Source: an uncultured Caulobacterales bacterium (GTDB lineage: Bacteria > Pseudomonadota > Alphaproteobacteria > Caulobacterales > Maricaulaceae). From it: a stretch of 6,471 bases of DNA. A program made the position numbers and the translations under genes. The stretch lies in contig CALJNJ010000027.1 of NCBI GenBank assembly GCA_937981945.1, positions 1 to 6,471 of the forward strand, in the 5' to 3' direction. Below, one piece after another: positions 5,167-6,471 of this stretch. Numbering within the stretch: the first letter of the stretch is position 1; the number at the start of each line of letters is the position of its first letter. The notes under the pieces were generated by a model. That model searched no databases and had not been told where the DNA came from. It worked only from the letters and a program-made list of their open reading frames with translations.

Positions 5167-5919
5167 ATGTCTAATCGGAATTATCTTTTTGATGTTGCGT
5201 CGCGCGAAGAGGCTGAGCAAGGTCGTCACTCACAGAACTTCAATTGGCTGGCCAAATGGGTGACACCTGTTTTCTGGTATGCCTGTTTCACGCCGGAAGA
5301 TGAGATAGAGGTATATTCAAAAGTGGCCGGAACCGGTTATGTGGCTTATTTAGCGGACACCAAATTCTTGCCCGAGCGCTTATCCGGCAGGAAGGCATCA
5401 ATCATCGCATTGATGCCCGCAGAACTGCAGCCTGAATACGAAAAGTTATATGATCGTTTTTCAGAGCGTTTATTAGAAGAGTTCAAAAACTATATCTTAC
5501 TCGATTTCCTGGAAATGTTTGCCATGAATGAAATGGAGCCGGACGCTCAGAACGGTGTGCGTAAAGAAATAGCTTTGTTCAATTCAATTTTTAACGGCAA
5601 TTCAGAAGTTGAGTTGGATGACCTTTATGTCTCGGGTGCTTTTGACATAGGCGGCGGCGTCGCTCCGTTCGAACTGGATAGGATAACAGCTGACGAATTA
5701 GCGCAGAGGTGGCAGTTTTTAGCGTCCGGCGAAAGCAGTATTGAGCCGGGGTTTTTGAAGGCGCCCTCTGACGCGGAAATCGAATATGCGGAACAAATTT
5801 TAGCCGAACAAAAAGGCTCAACACCTGTCGTCGATTTAGATCAAAATCCGGATATACAGGCCTCGACAGTTACGGGCGAAAAGAAAAAATCCAAATGGAA
5901 GTTTTGGAAAAACAAATAA
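5167..5919 (+). CDS. Uncharacterised protein embedded in the formaldehyde operon
   Basis: I do not recognise this 250-residue protein. The ATG follows the adhC/frmA stop codon with no gap (TAGATG) and no clear Shine-Dalgarno, so it probably depends on translation of the upstream gene. There is no signal peptide or true membrane helix. Visible parts are an aromatic segment at 24-41 (Phe, Trp, Tyr-rich), a probable helical region at 86-122 (many Glu, Leu, Lys), an acidic middle, and a low-complexity linker at about 216-236. It ends in the tail KKKSKWKFWKNK (239-250), with 7 Lys and 3 aromatics in 12 residues, which could bind membrane surface or nucleic acid. It looks more A/T-rich than its neighbour: three 60-base stretches from 5461 hold 19, 29 and 23 G+C, against 36 and 30 in two from 4561. 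Confidence 0.85.
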   Translation: MSNRNYLFDVASREEAEQGRHSQNFNWLAKWVTPVFWYACFTPEDEIEVYSKVAGTGYVAYLADTKFLPERLSGRKASIIALMPAELQPEYEKLYDRFSERLLEEFKNYILLDFLEMFAMNEMEPDAQNGVRKEIALFNSIFNGNSEVELDDLYVSGAFDIGGGVAPFELDRITADELAQRWQFLASGESSIEPGFLKAPSDAEIEYAEQILAEQKGSTPVVDLDQNPDIQASTVTGEKKKSKWKFWKNK

Positions 5920-5933
5920 CAAGGACGTAGAAC

Positions 5934-6308
5934 ATGTTTACCCATATGACCGTCGGATCAAACGATCTCGAAAAATCTAAAATCTTTTACGACGCAATTT
6001 TTGAAGCCATGGGGGCAAATCCCGGATTTTTAGATCCCAAGGGGCGTGTGGTTTACATCCACAAAAGAGCGATGTTTCTGGTCACCAAACCCATAGACGA
6101 TCAGCCCGCAACCTTTGCCAATGGGGCGACCATCGGTTTGTCGACCGACAGTCCGGAGCAAACTGATGCTTGGCATGCCGCGGGTATTGCAGCGGGCGGG
6201 ACTCCAATTGAAGATCCTCCGGGCTGGCGGGAATCCAACGGATTGCGATTATACCTCGCCTATTTGCGGGATCCGGACGGCAATAAGCTTTGCGCGTTGC
6301 ACAGGTGA
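5934..6308 (+). CDS. VOC (glyoxalase/bleomycin-resistance fold) family protein
   Basis: This 124-residue, single-module VOC protein starts with the typical MFTHMTVGSNDLEKSKIFYD, where His4 is the first candidate metal ligand, and ends with YLRDPDGNKLCALHR. In classic glyoxalase I modules a metal-binding Glu follows DPDGN-x-x. Here the position is Cys120 (KLCAL), as in a glyoxalase-like subfamily of uncertain activity. It lies 14 bp after the 250-residue gene and 5 bp before fghA, with AAGGA upstream as a fair Shine-Dalgarno. Its place between the two formaldehyde enzymes suggests a role with a glutathione adduct or a related carbonyl compound. That is inferred from context; the substrate cannot be read from the sequence. 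Confidence 0.9.
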   Translation: MFTHMTVGSNDLEKSKIFYDAIFEAMGANPGFLDPKGRVVYIHKRAMFLVTKPIDDQPATFANGATIGLSTDSPEQTDAWHAAGIAAGGTPIEDPPGWRESNGLRLYLAYLRDPDGNKLCALHR

Positions 6309-6313
6309 CAGAA

Positions 6314-6471
6314 ATGGAAACCAAATCAACAGTTAAATCACATGGCGGCACCCAAAGCGTCTATAGCCATCAAAGCACCTCTACCAAAACGGAGATGACC
6401 TTTGGGGTATATGTGCCGCCCGGTAAGGGACCTTTTCCCGTTCTGTGGTATCTCTCCGGTCTGACCTGCAC
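6314..6471 (+). CDS. fghA: S-formylglutathione hydrolase, N-terminal part (cut by the window edge)
   Basis: The first 52 codons are present. The peptide contains GGTQSVYSHQSTSTKTEMTF (11-30), VYVPPG (32-37) and PVLWYLSGLTC (42-52). These are characteristic of the esterase D/S-formylglutathione hydrolase family (alpha/beta hydrolases), with SGLTC near the oxyanion region. The enzyme hydrolyses S-formylglutathione to formate and glutathione, completing the pathway begun by adhC/frmA. The catalytic Ser-Asp-His triad lies beyond the window. AGGTGA, overlapping the VOC stop codon and 5 nt before the ATG, is an excellent Shine-Dalgarno and fixes the start. The 5-bp gap supports co-transcription. 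Confidence 0.95.
   Translation, partial: METKSTVKSHGGTQSVYSHQSTSTKTEMTFGVYVPPGKGPFPVLWYLSGLTC

Overview
The window looks like chromosomal DNA from an alphaproteobacterium of moderate G+C. The best indicators are a sfsA-map-radC run next to a stand-alone CinA-type molybdopterin-binding gene, and a glutathione-dependent formaldehyde oxidation cluster (class III alcohol dehydrogenase, VOC protein, S-formylglutathione hydrolase). Genus cannot be fixed from the sequence. No RNA gene, insertion sequence, CRISPR array, attachment site or origin was seen.

Layout. (1) Bases 1-1984, minus strand: a tightly packed operon read yjbQ > sfsA > map > radC. The junctions are ATGA (yjbQ/sfsA), a 7-bp gap (sfsA/map) and TAATG (map/radC). 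Only the first 14 codons of radC lie in the window. (2) Bases 1985-2764: a 51-bp divergent gap, then a plus-strand CinA-N/MoCF protein with no clear ribosome binding site. (3) Bases 2765-3708: a strong sigma70-like promoter with three 18-bp dyads of consensus TTCTACA-N4-TGTAGAA. It drives a secreted basic protein and a second small exported or lipoprotein-like protein, neither of which I recognise. (4) Bases 3705-3893, minus strand: a 62-residue two-helix membrane protein. Its stop codon interlocks with that of the gene facing it. (5) Bases 4057-6471, plus strand: adhC/frmA, an unrecognised 250-residue protein, a VOC-fold protein and the start of fghA, packed as one operon.

How the genes work together. 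In the last block, formaldehyde reacts with glutathione. AdhC/FrmA oxidises the S-hydroxymethylglutathione to S-formylglutathione, and FghA hydrolyses that to formate and glutathione. The VOC protein and the 250-residue protein are embedded between these two enzymes and are probably co-transcribed. The minus-strand operon holds housekeeping functions: N-terminal methionine removal plus conserved proteins of less certain role.

The most unusual signal is the triple dyad upstream of the secreted-protein gene. One copy lies between and over the promoter elements, and one overlaps the ribosome binding site. This looks like tight repression of an envelope gene pair by a regulator that is not encoded in the window.
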